Source: Afipia sp. GAS231
GTDB lineage: Bacteria > Pseudomonadota > Alphaproteobacteria > Rhizobiales > Xanthobacteraceae
Direction: 5' to 3'
DNA length: 64,000 nucleotides
NCBI RefSeq assembly: GCF_900103365.1
Contig: NZ_LT629703.1
Coordinates: 1,178,001-1,242,000 of the forward strand
Each line of letters starts with the position of its first letter. Position 1 is the first letter of the stretch. The position numbers and the translations under genes are program-made. Positions 50,938 to 58,624 of this stretch are shown piece after piece. Below the pieces are notes generated by a model. That model was not told the DNA's origin. It worked only from the letters and a program-made list of their open reading frames with translations, and did no database searches.

Positions 50938-52035
50938 ATGATTGCCCGCTCGCTCATCCTCGCTTCCGCCCTGCTCGCCGCCTCCGCTTCCTTCGCGGTC
51001 GCGCAAAGCCCGCTGGACCAGGCCGACGTCATCGCCGCCCCCGCGCTGCGCGCCAATGTCCAGGTCTCCAGCGACATCGTGCGGATCGGCGACCTCATCG
51101 ACAACGCCGGCTCGGCCGCGCAGATCGCGATCTACCGCGCGCCGGATCTCGGCACCACCGGCTCGCTGCCGGTGCCGGCGGTGATCAATGCGCTGCGCGC
51201 GCATCAGGTGATTGGCGTCGACACCCGCGACCTCAGGGAAATTTCGGTGACGCGACTGGCCCGCTCGATCGAGGGCAAGGATATCGAGGCGCAGGTCGGC
51301 CGTGCGCTGGAGCGCAGGAACGGTCTCGGCGACGCTGTCAATCTCAGCCTCACCTTCGACCGCGATCCCGGCGATATCAGGCTGGATGCCGGCTTCACCG
51401 GCGCGATGCAGCCCACCTCGGTACGCTACGACAACCGCAACGGCCGCTTCGACGTCACCTTCGAGATTGCCAATGACAACGGCCTCGGCGCGACCAAGCT
51501 GCGCTTCACCGGCACGGCGGTCGAGACCGTCGAGGCCGCGGTGCTGGCGCGCAGTGTCGAGCGCAACGAGGTTTTGAAATCCTCCGACGTGATGGTCGAG
51601 CGCCGCCCTAAGGCCGAGGTGGGCGGCGACGCCGCCACCCGCGACCGCGCGGTCGGCATGCAGGCCCGCCGCCAGCTCCGCGCCGGCCAGGCCGTCAAGG
51701 TTGCTGATTTGGCCAAGCCCGATCTGGTGCAGCGCGACCAGAACGTCACGCTGATCTACGAGTCACCGGGGCTTTACCTCACCGTTCGTGGCAAGGCGAT
51801 CGAGGGCGGCACCGAGGGTGACGTCGTCAATGTCATGAACCTGCAATCGAAGCGCACGATTTCCGGCGTCGTCACCGGCCGCGGCCAGGTCTCGATTACG
51901 GTCGCAACGCCTCGCCCGGCTCCAAGTCCTGTCACAAGTCCGGTCAGCGATGCCACTTCCTCGCTCGAAACACCCAAGTCCACCGCTCCCGTCGCCGTCG
52001 CCAACATCAGTGCAGTCGCTGCCAAAACCGAGTAA
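50938..52035 (+). CDS. flgA: P-ring assembly chaperone FlgA
   Basis: A 365-residue periplasmic protein with a signal peptide to AVAQS (about 22), then RANVQVSSDIVRIGDLIDNAG and a C-terminal SAF domain (AAVLARSVERNEVLKSSDVMVERRPK...QARRQLRAGQAVKVADLAKPDLVQRDQNVTLIYE) and a Pro/Ser/Thr-rich tail. Longer than enteric FlgA (about 220), as usual in alphaproteobacteria. ATG 50938 preferred over TTG 50932, with TGAGGA upstream. Confidence 0.94.
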   Translation: MIARSLILASALLAASASFAVAQSPLDQADVIAAPALRANVQVSSDIVRIGDLIDNAGSAAQIAIYRAPDLGTTGSLPVPAVINALRAHQVIGVDTRDLREISVTRLARSIEGKDIEAQVGRALERRNGLGDAVNLSLTFDRDPGDIRLDAGFTGAMQPTSVRYDNRNGRFDVTFEIANDNGLGATKLRFTGTAVETVEAAVLARSVERNEVLKSSDVMVERRPKAEVGGDAATRDRAVGMQARRQLRAGQAVKVADLAKPDLVQRDQNVTLIYESPGLYLTVRGKAIEGGTEGDVVNVMNLQSKRTISGVVTGRGQVSITVATPRPAPSPVTSPVSDATSSLETPKSTAPVAVANISAVAAKTE

Positions 52036-52040
52036 TGTAA

Positions 52041-52793
52041 ATGTCAGTTTCCCGTATCAACCGTCTCGTACTCACCAGCGCGCTCCTTTCGCTGGCGGCC
52101 GTTGCAAGCGGTTGCTCCTCGATCGACCGTCTCTCCCAGATCGGCGAAAAGCCGAAGCTGACGGAGATCGAAAACCCGACGACGCAGCCCGGCTACAAGC
52201 CGGTGCAGATGCCGATGCCGAAACCCGAGCAGGCGTCGTATAATGCGAACTCGCTGTGGCGGAACGGCTCCCGCGCCTTCTTCAAGGACCAGCGCGCCGC
52301 GCGCATCGGCGATCTCCTGACGGTGACCGTCAACATCACCGACAAGGCCAACCTCACCAACGAGACCCAGCGCAGCCGCACCAACAAGGAAGATTCGGGC
52401 GTCACCAACTTCATCGGCGCCCAGACCATCACACAGGCGAACAAGATCCTGCCCGGCCGCATCCTGACCGCGGACTCAACCGCTTCGAGCGACGGCAAGG
52501 GTTCGGTCAACCGCCAGGAAGCGTTGCAGACCAACGTCGCCGCCGTGGTGACGCAGGTGCTGCCGAACGGCAACCTCGTGGTCGAAGGCAAGCAGGAGAT
52601 CCGCGTCAACTTCGAAATCCGCGAACTGATCGTCGCCGGCATCGTCCGCCCGGAAGACATCCAGAGCGACAACACCATCGACTCCTCGAAGATCGCGCAG
52701 GCCCGCATCGCCTATGGCGGCCGCGGCCAGATCAGCGATATCCAGCAACCCCGCTACGGCCAACAAGTCATGGACGTGCTGCTGCCGTTCTGA
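52041..52793 (+). CDS. flgH: Flagellar L-ring lipoprotein FlgH
   Basis: A 250-residue outer-membrane ring protein. Lipobox AVASGC with the lipidated Cys near residue 28. Family core SLWRNGSRAFFKDQRAARIGDLLTVTVNITDKA...VLPNGNLVVEGKQEIRVNFEIRELIVAGIVRPEDIQSDNTIDSSKIAQARIAYGGRGQI. Follows flgA by five bases and ends the operon. Confidence 0.97.
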   Translation: MSVSRINRLVLTSALLSLAAVASGCSSIDRLSQIGEKPKLTEIENPTTQPGYKPVQMPMPKPEQASYNANSLWRNGSRAFFKDQRAARIGDLLTVTVNITDKANLTNETQRSRTNKEDSGVTNFIGAQTITQANKILPGRILTADSTASSDGKGSVNRQEALQTNVAAVVTQVLPNGNLVVEGKQEIRVNFEIRELIVAGIVRPEDIQSDNTIDSSKIAQARIAYGGRGQISDIQQPRYGQQVMDVLLPF

Positions 52794-52794
52794 T

Positions 52795-52843
52795 GGGCAT
52801 GATCCCAAAAAGTGGAAACCGGTCTTTGGAAAAGATCATGCCC
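52795..52843. repeat. GGGCATGATC palindrome after flgH
   Basis: GGGCATGATC at 52795-52804 mirrors GATCATGCCC at 52834-52843 with a 29-base loop holding GGAAACCGG. A widespread rhizobial intergenic repeat. It starts two bases after the flgH stop. Confidence 0.7.
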
Positions 52844-52909
52844 CACTAAAAGAGTCTTCAAGAGCTCCCACACCTCGTTGCGAACCTAGGCGCGACGAAG
52901 TGTTCCAAC

Positions 52910-52942
52910 GCGGCCCTCATCAGCTCCCCTGACGAGGGCCGC
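52910..52942. terminator. Hairpin between flgH and the convergent DUF3551 gene
   Basis: GCGGCCCTCATCAG at 52910-52923 pairs with CTGACGAGGGCCGC at 52929-52942 around a five-base loop, with one mismatch (A/C) in the stem. GGTCGTTTC follows on the plus strand. Confidence 0.6.
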
Positions 52943-52977
52943 GGTCGTTTCAGGTTTGGCGCGTCGCGTCGGCGATG

Positions 52978-53235
52978 TCAGTGCGAACGGTGACGCGGGT
53001 GGGTTCGATCAACGAGCTGGGCGTAGACATTGAGGTAACGATTGGGTGCACAAGTGGCCGTTCGGCCCGAAGCACTCGCCTGGCACTGCGCGTAGCTTGA
53101 GAAGGTGCACTCGCCGGCCCCGCCGGCGAATTCATCACCCTGGATGCAATATTGATAATCCTGCGCTGCGGCAGGCGCCAAGCCAATGACGAAAATCGTC
53201 GCGGAAGTCGCGAGAGCAAGAAATACGGTACGCAT
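52978..53235 (-). CDS. DUF3551 small secreted protein
   Basis: An 85-residue protein with a signal peptide to AAAQD, then YQYCIQGDEFAGGAGECTFSSYAQCQASASGRTATCAPNRYL. Four spaced cysteines and the C-F-S-S-Y-x-Q-C pattern are typical of DUF3551 of Bradyrhizobium. GGAGGG precedes ATG 53235. Function unknown. Confidence 0.85.
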   Translation of the reverse strand: MRTVFLALATSATIFVIGLAPAAAQDYQYCIQGDEFAGGAGECTFSSYAQCQASASGRTATCAPNRYLNVYAQLVDRTHPRHRSH

Positions 53236-53360
53236 TTTTCCCTCCTGCGTTGAAGCCTCCCGCTCTGTTGGTAGGTCCGGTGCAGGCATTACAGGGTGAG
53301 CTAGTTCACATCACCAGCCTCACTGTTAGGTGATCGCGTGATCTTTCTTACTTCGGCGCG

Positions 53361-53390
53361 ATGGATTGCTTCGCTTCGCAATGACGGCTG
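53361..53390. repeat. Short GATGGATTGC...GCAATGACGG repeat
   Basis: GCGATGGATTGCTTCGCTTC followed by GCAATGACGG, a compact version of the same repeat found at 57757-57872. It lies in the gap before the carbonic anhydrase gene. Confidence 0.55.
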
Positions 53391-53494
53391 AACGAACGGC
53401 GAATCGAAGTGCTCAGCCGGATTGCTTCACGGCGCAGCCGGTGACATAACCTGAACTCGCCGTGCCATCATTTTTCGTCTTCGGGAGAATAGCG

Positions 53495-54229
53495 ATGTGC
53501 CACCTCTGCGATGAAACCGTTCAATCGAGCCAACCAACGCGCCGCCGCTTTCTGACCGCCGCGGGCGGCATCGCCGCCGGTCTGGCCTTTGCGCCCAGCG
53601 CCTTTGCCAAGGATACCAAGCCGCCGCCAAAACCGCAGAACGTGATTTCGCCGGACGAGGCGCTGAAGCGGCTGATGAAAGGCAACCGCCGCTATGTCGA
53701 AGGCGTCTCGCGCCGGCACGATTTCAAACACGAGCGCGAGGCACTGGCCGGCGGGCAAAACCCATATGCCAGCATCCTGAGCTGCGCGGATTCCCGCATC
53801 GCGCCCGAATATGCCTTCGACAGCGGCCGCGGCGATCTGTTCGTCTGCCGCGTCGCCGGCAATTTCGCCAATGACGACACGGTCGCGAGCCTGGAATATT
53901 CGGTCGCGGTACTCAGCTCGCCGCTGATCCTGGTGCTCGGCCATGAAAGCTGCGGCGCGGTCGACGCGACGATCAAGTCGCTCAAGGACAACACCACCCT
54001 GCCCGGCCATCTGCCCTCGCTGGTCGCAGCATTAGCGCCGGCGGTGAAGGCGGTCGCGGACCAGCCCGGCGACAAGCTCGCCAACGCGACGCGGCGAAAC
54101 GTCATCGACACGATCGCAAAATTGAAGGCGGCAACCCCGATCCTCAGTGCTGCGGTTGACAACAAAAAGCTGAAAATCGTCGGCGGCGTCTACCGCCTCG
54201 GCGACGGCAAGGTCGAGATGGTCGGCTAG
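53495..54229 (+). CDS. Exported beta-class carbonic anhydrase
   Basis: A 244-residue zinc enzyme interconverting CO2 and bicarbonate. It carries a twin-arginine signal (TRRRFLTAAGGIAAGL, residues about 15-30), so it should act in the periplasm, which is uncommon for the beta class. Zinc ligands are visible as CADSR and HESCG, with GHESCGAVDATI. ATG 53495 follows GGGAGAATA. Monocistronic. Confidence 0.92.
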   Translation: MCHLCDETVQSSQPTRRRFLTAAGGIAAGLAFAPSAFAKDTKPPPKPQNVISPDEALKRLMKGNRRYVEGVSRRHDFKHEREALAGGQNPYASILSCADSRIAPEYAFDSGRGDLFVCRVAGNFANDDTVASLEYSVAVLSSPLILVLGHESCGAVDATIKSLKDNTTLPGHLPSLVAALAPAVKAVADQPGDKLANATRRNVIDTIAKLKAATPILSAAVDNKKLKIVGGVYRLGDGKVEMVG

Positions 54230-54253
54230 AGCTTCATAGCCCGGATGATTGAG

Positions 54254-55075
54254 CTATTGCGGCGTCGCGCGCCGGATCAAGGCGCAGAGCCCGGTCATGC
54301 GGGCGATCGGATGTTCGACGAACAGGCGGCACGACGCCAGCGCGCCCTTGAGCGTGTCAGGCGGCGTCGAAGGCTTCAGGTGCGAAGCGAGCACCGCGCC
54401 ATGGGCGTGGCCGAGCGCGCGGGTCGAAAGCGTGAGCGTATTAAGCCGCCCGTCGCGTTGCAGCGGCGCCAGCATGGTGCGCAGCAGCGCCAGATAGGAC
54501 GGCCAATACGCCAGATGCCGGTACATGCTTGCAATCAGTTGCGGTTCGGCGTCCTCGCCGAAACTGTTCAACTCCTCGACCAGCGCGGCCACTTCGGGAT
54601 CCAGCGCGTCCATCGGCGGCAGTTCGGGAATCCTGGTGCCCGATGGCTTCGGGGCGGTGACGGCCGGCGTCACGGCATCGGCCGGCCGCGGCTCGTAATG
54701 CGCCAGCAGCGCGGAGAGCACCACCAGCGCCAGCGCGTTGGTATACTGATAGCTGTCGAGCACGTTGCGAATGATGCCCTGGTCGGATTCGTCGATCCCT
54801 GCGGCGAGCAGCGTGTCGGCGGAGAAATCCGGCCATTCGGGCAGCGCGATGCCGCGCCTGACGGCTTCGGCATGCAGCGGTGCGGCACCGAGATAGAGCG
54901 GGCGCACCGTCGACCAGGTCCAAGGCAGCGCGCCCGGCATGGTCGCGAGATTGCGCCAAATCAGGTTGACGACGCTGGTGCCGAGCACCTTGCGGATATC
55001 GGCATAGATCTCGGCGGTCTCGCCCTTGGCGTCGCTCTCAAGGATCGATGCAACGCTCTCGGCCATCACGCTCAC
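54254..55075 (-). CDS. DehI-like protein
   Basis: A 273-residue protein with two related helical halves (YADIRKVLGTSVVNLIWRNLATMPGALPWTWSTVRPLY; MYRHLAYWPSYLALLRTMLAPLQRDGRL). The pattern matches the DehI group of 2-haloacid dehalogenases, which arose from an internal duplication. Dehalogenation is not certain, since most genomic homologues are untested. It starts at 55075 with an in-frame ATG at 55066. Confidence 0.65.
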   Translation of the reverse strand: MSVMAESVASILESDAKGETAEIYADIRKVLGTSVVNLIWRNLATMPGALPWTWSTVRPLYLGAAPLHAEAVRRGIALPEWPDFSADTLLAAGIDESDQGIIRNVLDSYQYTNALALVVLSALLAHYEPRPADAVTPAVTAPKPSGTRIPELPPMDALDPEVAALVEELNSFGEDAEPQLIASMYRHLAYWPSYLALLRTMLAPLQRDGRLNTLTLSTRALGHAHGAVLASHLKPSTPPDTLKGALASCRLFVEHPIARMTGLCALIRRATPQ

Positions 55076-55107
55076 TCAATTCGGAAATTGGACAAAAAAA
55101 TTCGGTG

Positions 55108-55192
55108 CGTAGGATGGGTGGAGCGCAGCGATACCCATCACAAGTTCTCGATGCTTATCGGTGGGTTACGGCTTCGCCTAACCCACCCTACG
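55108..55192. repeat. CGTAGGATGGGT...ACCCACCCTACG palindrome
   Basis: CGTAGGATGGGTGG at the left mirrors CCTAACCCACCCTACG at the right, with inner GATACCCATCAC and GGTGGGTTACGGCTTCGCC hairpins. A common repeat of Bradyrhizobium intergenic regions, filling nearly the whole gap between the DehI-like gene and the hydratase gene. Confidence 0.75.
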
Positions 55193-55194
55193 AT

Positions 55195-55980
55195 TCAATT
55201 GAAATTCGCCGTCACCGTGCCCAGTCCATCCAGCTCCATCACCACGGTATCGCCGGCATTGAGCCACACCGTCTTGACCAGACTGCCGGTCAGCACGATC
55301 TGGCCCGCGTGCAATCCCTTGCCTTCGGCGGCGAGATGATTGGCGAGCCAGGCCAGCGCGTTATGCGGATGTCCGAGCACGTCGGCGCCGGTGCCGCGAC
55401 CGGCTTCCTTGCCGTTGATCATGGCGCGGCCGGTGACCTTGAGCAGATCGGGCGCGGCCGATCGCGAGACCGGCGCGCCGAGCACGCAGCCGGCGGCGAA
55501 GAAATCGTCCGCCACCAGCGTCGGCGCTCCCGCCGTCTCCCATTTGACGTAGCGGTCGTCGACGATCTCGATCGCGGGGTGATAGGCCTCGATCGCCTCC
55601 ATCACCCATTCGGCCGTGAACGGCGCTTCGGTCGGCGCGAGATGGCGCGCGAGCCTTACCGCGATCTCGCACTCGACGCCGACGCGCACGTAATCGCCGA
55701 AGCGCAACGAGGCGCCGCTGTCGTGCACCCCCTTGGCGAACACGCCGCCGGCGCAGGGATGCGGGATGTCGAGATATTGCTGCATGACGGGGCTGGTGCA
55801 GCCGATCTTGTAACCGACCAGGGGGCCCACTTGCGGCAGCAGCAGAGCGTGCAGCGCACGCTGAACCCGGTAGCCTTCGGCCTCGTCGCCGGGCGTCATA
55901 TCAGGCGGAAGTGCCGCCAGCGGCGCGCGGCCACGGCGGGCGGTGGCGATGATCTTTGCGGCCGCGAGAATGTTGTCCAT
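55195..55980 (-). CDS. 2-keto-4-pentenoate hydratase/decarboxylase-family enzyme
   Basis: A 261-residue fumarylacetoacetase-C-fold protein of the MhpD/DmpE/HpcG group: GYRVQRALHALLLPQVGPLVGYKIGCTS, metal-site Glu in VGVECEIAVRL and EAIEAYHPAIEIVDDR, then GHPHNALAWLANHLAAEGKGLHAGQIVLTGSL. Such enzymes hydrate or decarboxylate 2-oxo acids from meta-cleavage of aromatics. The dioxygenase operon is 18 kb away, so a link is only suggestive. Confidence 0.9.
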   Translation of the reverse strand: MDNILAAAKIIATARRGRAPLAALPPDMTPGDEAEGYRVQRALHALLLPQVGPLVGYKIGCTSPVMQQYLDIPHPCAGGVFAKGVHDSGASLRFGDYVRVGVECEIAVRLARHLAPTEAPFTAEWVMEAIEAYHPAIEIVDDRYVKWETAGAPTLVADDFFAAGCVLGAPVSRSAAPDLLKVTGRAMINGKEAGRGTGADVLGHPHNALAWLANHLAAEGKGLHAGQIVLTGSLVKTVWLNAGDTVVMELDGLGTVTANFN

Positions 55981-56049
55981 CGGCGGCGGCTTTCTCTTGT
56001 CGTGACAACAAGCCTGACCGCATGCTGCGATCAGGCCTCGGGCACTGCC

Positions 56050-56460
56050 CTATTCGTCGCGATAAACCTTCTCGCGCTTCTCGTGCCGTTCCTGCGCTTC
56101 CACCGACAGCGTTGCGATCGGACGGGCTTCGAGCCGCTTCAGCGAGATCGGCTCCCCGGTCTCTTCGCAATAGCCGTATGTGTTGTCCTCGATACGCTGC
56201 AACGCGGCGTCGATCTTGGAGATCAGCTTGCGCTGGCGATCGCGGGCGCGCAGTTCGATGGCGCGGTCGGTTTCAGAAGAGGCGCGATCAGCCAGATCGG
56301 GATGATTGACGTTCTCTTCCTGGAGGGTTTGCAGGGTGATCTTCGATTCCCTCAGGATCTCGTCCTTCCACGCCAGCAGCTTCGCGCGAAAGTAATCGCG
56401 CTGGCGGTCGTTCATGAAAGGCTCTTTTTCGGTAGGTCGATAGTTCTTCAACTTTTCCAA
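56050..56460 (-). CDS. dksA: RNA polymerase-binding regulator DksA
   Basis: A 136-residue secondary-channel protein that acts with ppGpp. LEKLKNYRPTEKEPFMNDRQRDYFRAKLLAWKDEIL, coiled coil with EENVNHPDLADRASSETDRAIELRARDRQRKLISKIDAALQRIEDNTYGYCEETGEPI. The zinc finger keeps one Cys (YGYCEETG), with the other positions replaced, as in Rhodobacter DksA. TTG 56460 is taken as start. The frame runs to 56577 without a better start. Monocistronic. Confidence 0.85.
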   Translation of the reverse strand: MEKLKNYRPTEKEPFMNDRQRDYFRAKLLAWKDEILRESKITLQTLQEENVNHPDLADRASSETDRAIELRARDRQRKLISKIDAALQRIEDNTYGYCEETGEPISLKRLEARPIATLSVEAQERHEKREKVYRDE

Positions 56461-56616
56461 GGCCAGCCCATCTTCACGTGCAAGGCGGGACGGAAAAGTA
56501 TCCGTCCGCGCGGGCCTTATATAGCGGCGGGTTGTGACAGACAATATCGTCCATCCCCAGGGAGGGGCCGCCCCCAAGGCCTTGCACAGGCAAAACTATC
56601 GGGGCGGCCAGCCTGT

Positions 56617-57228
56617 TTAGTAGCCAACCGTGAAACGCCGCCGGATATGGGCCGGGCGCTCGATCTCGTCGGCGAGTGCAACTGCGAAGTCCTCAAAGGA
56701 AATCCAGCTTTTCCCGTCTTCCGCGGTCAAAAGCTGGTCCGTTCCCAGGCGGAACTTGCCGGTCCGCTCGCCGGCCGCAAACAGGGCCGAGGGCGACAGG
56801 AAGGTCCAGTTCAGTTCCTTTTCGGCCCGGAGCAGGTCGAGGAAGGCCGCCCCCTTCTCGGCCTCGGCCTTGTATGCCACGGGAAATCCTGACGTCGTTA
56901 CCAGCCGGACGCCGGGGGCCACCTCGAGGCTGCCGGCGCCGCCGACCACGAGGTAGCGGCCGACGTTCGAATCCCTGGCCGCGCCGATCAGCCGGACCGG
57001 ATCGCTGTCGAGAAAGTGCACCGAACTGACCGCGGCGTCGTGGCCGGCCAGCAAGGCAGCAAGGCCCGCCTGGTCCATCACGTCGCCCGCGACGGCAGTG
57101 ACATTGGCCTGGCTCGCGATCTTGCCGGGGTTGCGGGCGATGGCGGTGACGGCATGGCCGCGGCGGGCGAGTTCGGCTGATATGCGCGAGCCGGCGTTGC
57201 CGGATGCACCGATGACGGCGATTTTCAT
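56617..57228 (-). CDS. NAD(P)H-binding epimerase-like protein
   Basis: A 203-residue Rossmann protein of the YwnB/NmrA-like group: MKIAVIGASGNAGSRISAELARRGHAVTAIARN, GDVMDQAGLAALLAGHDAAVSSV, RYLVVGGAGSLEV and a C-terminal helix SFEDFAVALADEIERPAHIRRRFTVGY. GGAGACCC precedes ATG 57228. Divergent from an HxlR gene 114 bases away, a common regulator/reductase pairing. Confidence 0.88.
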   Translation of the reverse strand: MKIAVIGASGNAGSRISAELARRGHAVTAIARNPGKIASQANVTAVAGDVMDQAGLAALLAGHDAAVSSVHFLDSDPVRLIGAARDSNVGRYLVVGGAGSLEVAPGVRLVTTSGFPVAYKAEAEKGAAFLDLLRAEKELNWTFLSPSALFAAGERTGKFRLGTDQLLTAEDGKSWISFEDFAVALADEIERPAHIRRRFTVGY

Positions 57229-57237
57229 AAAGGGTCT

Positions 57238-57268
57238 CCATTGGCGGGGCGGATGTGGTATCCAATGG
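57238..57268. promoter_or_regulatory. Possible HxlR operator
   Basis: CCATTGG at 57238-57244 and CCAATGG at 57262-57268 form a perfect 7-bp inverted repeat with a 17-base spacer, ten bases before the oxidoreductase start. Weak on its own. It is supported by the divergent layout with HxlR. Confidence 0.35.
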
Positions 57269-57342
57269 TGACTAGATAGCAAAAAGGTTGTAGGTGTTAA
57301 GAGAGCACTTTGAGGTCACCTGATTACGCCGGAGTAACCGCC

Positions 57343-57732
57343 GTGAAAGCTACCAACAACCAAACCGCCAACGCCTATTCCGCGGACTGCCCGACCCGCC
57401 AGATTCTGGATCGCATCGGCGACAAATGGGCCGTCCTCATCCTGCTTCTCGTGCGGCACGAACCAATGCGCTTCAATGCGTTACGCCGCACCATTGAAGG
57501 CATCTCGCAGAAGATGTTGAGCCAGGTGTTGAAGTCGCTCGAGCGCGACGGGCTGATCAAACGCCGCGCCATCGCCACCGTGCCTGTTACGGTGGAGTAT
57601 TCGATCACGCCGCTCGGCGCGACGCTGGCGAACGCGGTCGATCCGCTGCGCGACTGGGCCGAAAGCAATCTGAAGGAGGTGTTGAATGCGCAGCGCCGCT
57701 ACGACGCGCAGCGGAAGCCGATCGCGGCGTAA
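57343..57732 (+). CDS. HxlR-family transcriptional regulator
   Basis: A 129-residue winged-helix protein with CPTRQILDRIGDKWAVLILLLVRHEPMRFNALRRTIEGISQKMLSQVLKSLERDGLI, the HxlR core, including its N-terminal Cys (DCP) that in some members senses thiol or quinone stress. GTG 57343 follows CGGAG. Divergent from the NAD(P)H-binding protein it likely regulates. Confidence 0.92.
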   Translation: MKATNNQTANAYSADCPTRQILDRIGDKWAVLILLLVRHEPMRFNALRRTIEGISQKMLSQVLKSLERDGLIKRRAIATVPVTVEYSITPLGATLANAVDPLRDWAESNLKEVLNAQRRYDAQRKPIAA

Positions 57733-57756
57733 TGCACATGCCCCACGAAAACGGCT

Positions 57757-57935
57757 CTTTCCACGTCTGCGAGCGAAGCGAAGCAAACCAGTCTTTCTTC
57801 GTGCGGCGAGATGGATTGCCGCGTCGCTTCGCTCCCTTGCACAAACGCTTTGCGTTTGTTGCAGGCAATGACGCGGAGAGACATAAGCTGGGCTCGTCGG
57901 AGCTACAGCGGAGGCGGCAAGCCGGGCAATGACGA
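57757..57935. repeat. Rhizobial intergenic repeat
   Basis: Contains CCACGTCTGCGAGCGAAGCGAAGC, GATGGATTGCCGCGTCGCTTCGCTC, ACAAACGCTTTGCGTTTGT (a hairpin) and GCAATGACG, then GGCGGCAAGCCGGGCAATGACG. A composite of two repeat types seen elsewhere in the window, between the HxlR gene and fliX. Confidence 0.65.
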
Positions 57936-57945
57936 GGTGAGAAAA

Positions 57946-58359
57946 TTAGAACTGACCAGCTTTGGCCAGCTCGACTTCGACGCGGAGCTCGATTTCGGAC
58001 AGAACCGAATCGAGGCCGGGATCGCCGGAGGATGACTTCAGGTTGGCGGCGGCATCGCGCAGCCGGTTGACGGTCGAGGCATCGAGATTGCCGGACAGCA
58101 GCCCGAGCTTGAGATCGTCTAGCACGTCGAGCGCGCCCCTGCCCCTTGCCACCGAACGCTTGCGGCGCTCGGTCGGGTCCTCGACGCCCTGCATCGCGAG
58201 CAGCGCATCGATGTTGCCGGCGGCCTTCGGTGCCGAGGCGGAACGCGGCTCCTCTGGGGCTGCCGGCGTTTCCGGCAGCGAAAAGCCGGTCGAGCTGGTT
58301 CGCCGCGTCTGGCTCGCGGGCGCTCCAAGCGTGGTGCCGTTCGGTCCGTAGATGCGCAT
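57946..58359 (-). CDS. fliX: Flagellar assembly regulator FliX
   Basis: A 137-residue alphaproteobacterial protein that in Caulobacter links basal-body assembly to FlbD activity. The C-terminal domain is typical: NIDALLAMQGVEDPTERRKRSVARGRGALDVLDDLKLGLLSGNLDASTVNRLRDAAANLKSSSGDPGLDSVLSEIELRVEVELAKA. MRIYGPNGT at 58359 is the start. Divergent from flgI. Confidence 0.93.
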   Translation of the reverse strand: MRIYGPNGTTLGAPASQTRRTSSTGFSLPETPAAPEEPRSASAPKAAGNIDALLAMQGVEDPTERRKRSVARGRGALDVLDDLKLGLLSGNLDASTVNRLRDAAANLKSSSGDPGLDSVLSEIELRVEVELAKAGQF

Positions 58360-58408
58360 CGTCGTGATCTCGTCCGGGAGAAGTGAGCGCAGCATCGCTC
58401 CGCTGTGG

Positions 58409-58555
58409 TTAACGATGTGTAAACGACCCGGCAAATTCTGCCGCCGGCGGCAGTTTCGCCATCGCCCGGGCACCGCTTCCGCACCGGGCTCTCGAACAAT
58501 TCCTATCAATATCAATGCATTACATGCATCGCGCCGGGTGGCATCGATCTCGCAT
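58409..58555. promoter_or_regulatory. Control region between fliX and flgI
   Basis: Three sites in order. TTAA-N7-TAAA at 58409-58423 is a CtrA box with one mismatch, 50 bases before fliX. GGCAAATTCTGCC at 58430-58442 with a second GGCAGTTTCGCC at 58449-58460 are FlbD-like elements, the first identical to the element at flgB. TGGCAT at 58539-58544 and TCGCAT at 58550-58555 form a sigma-54 promoter (GG-N10-GC) aimed at flgI, 70 bases before its ATG. Confidence 0.65.
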
Positions 58556-58624
58556 AGTTAATGGCGGATCACCGTCATGGGAGTGGCGTTGCGATCCGGT
58601 TGAAGACCTCGAGGGGAGCACAGG

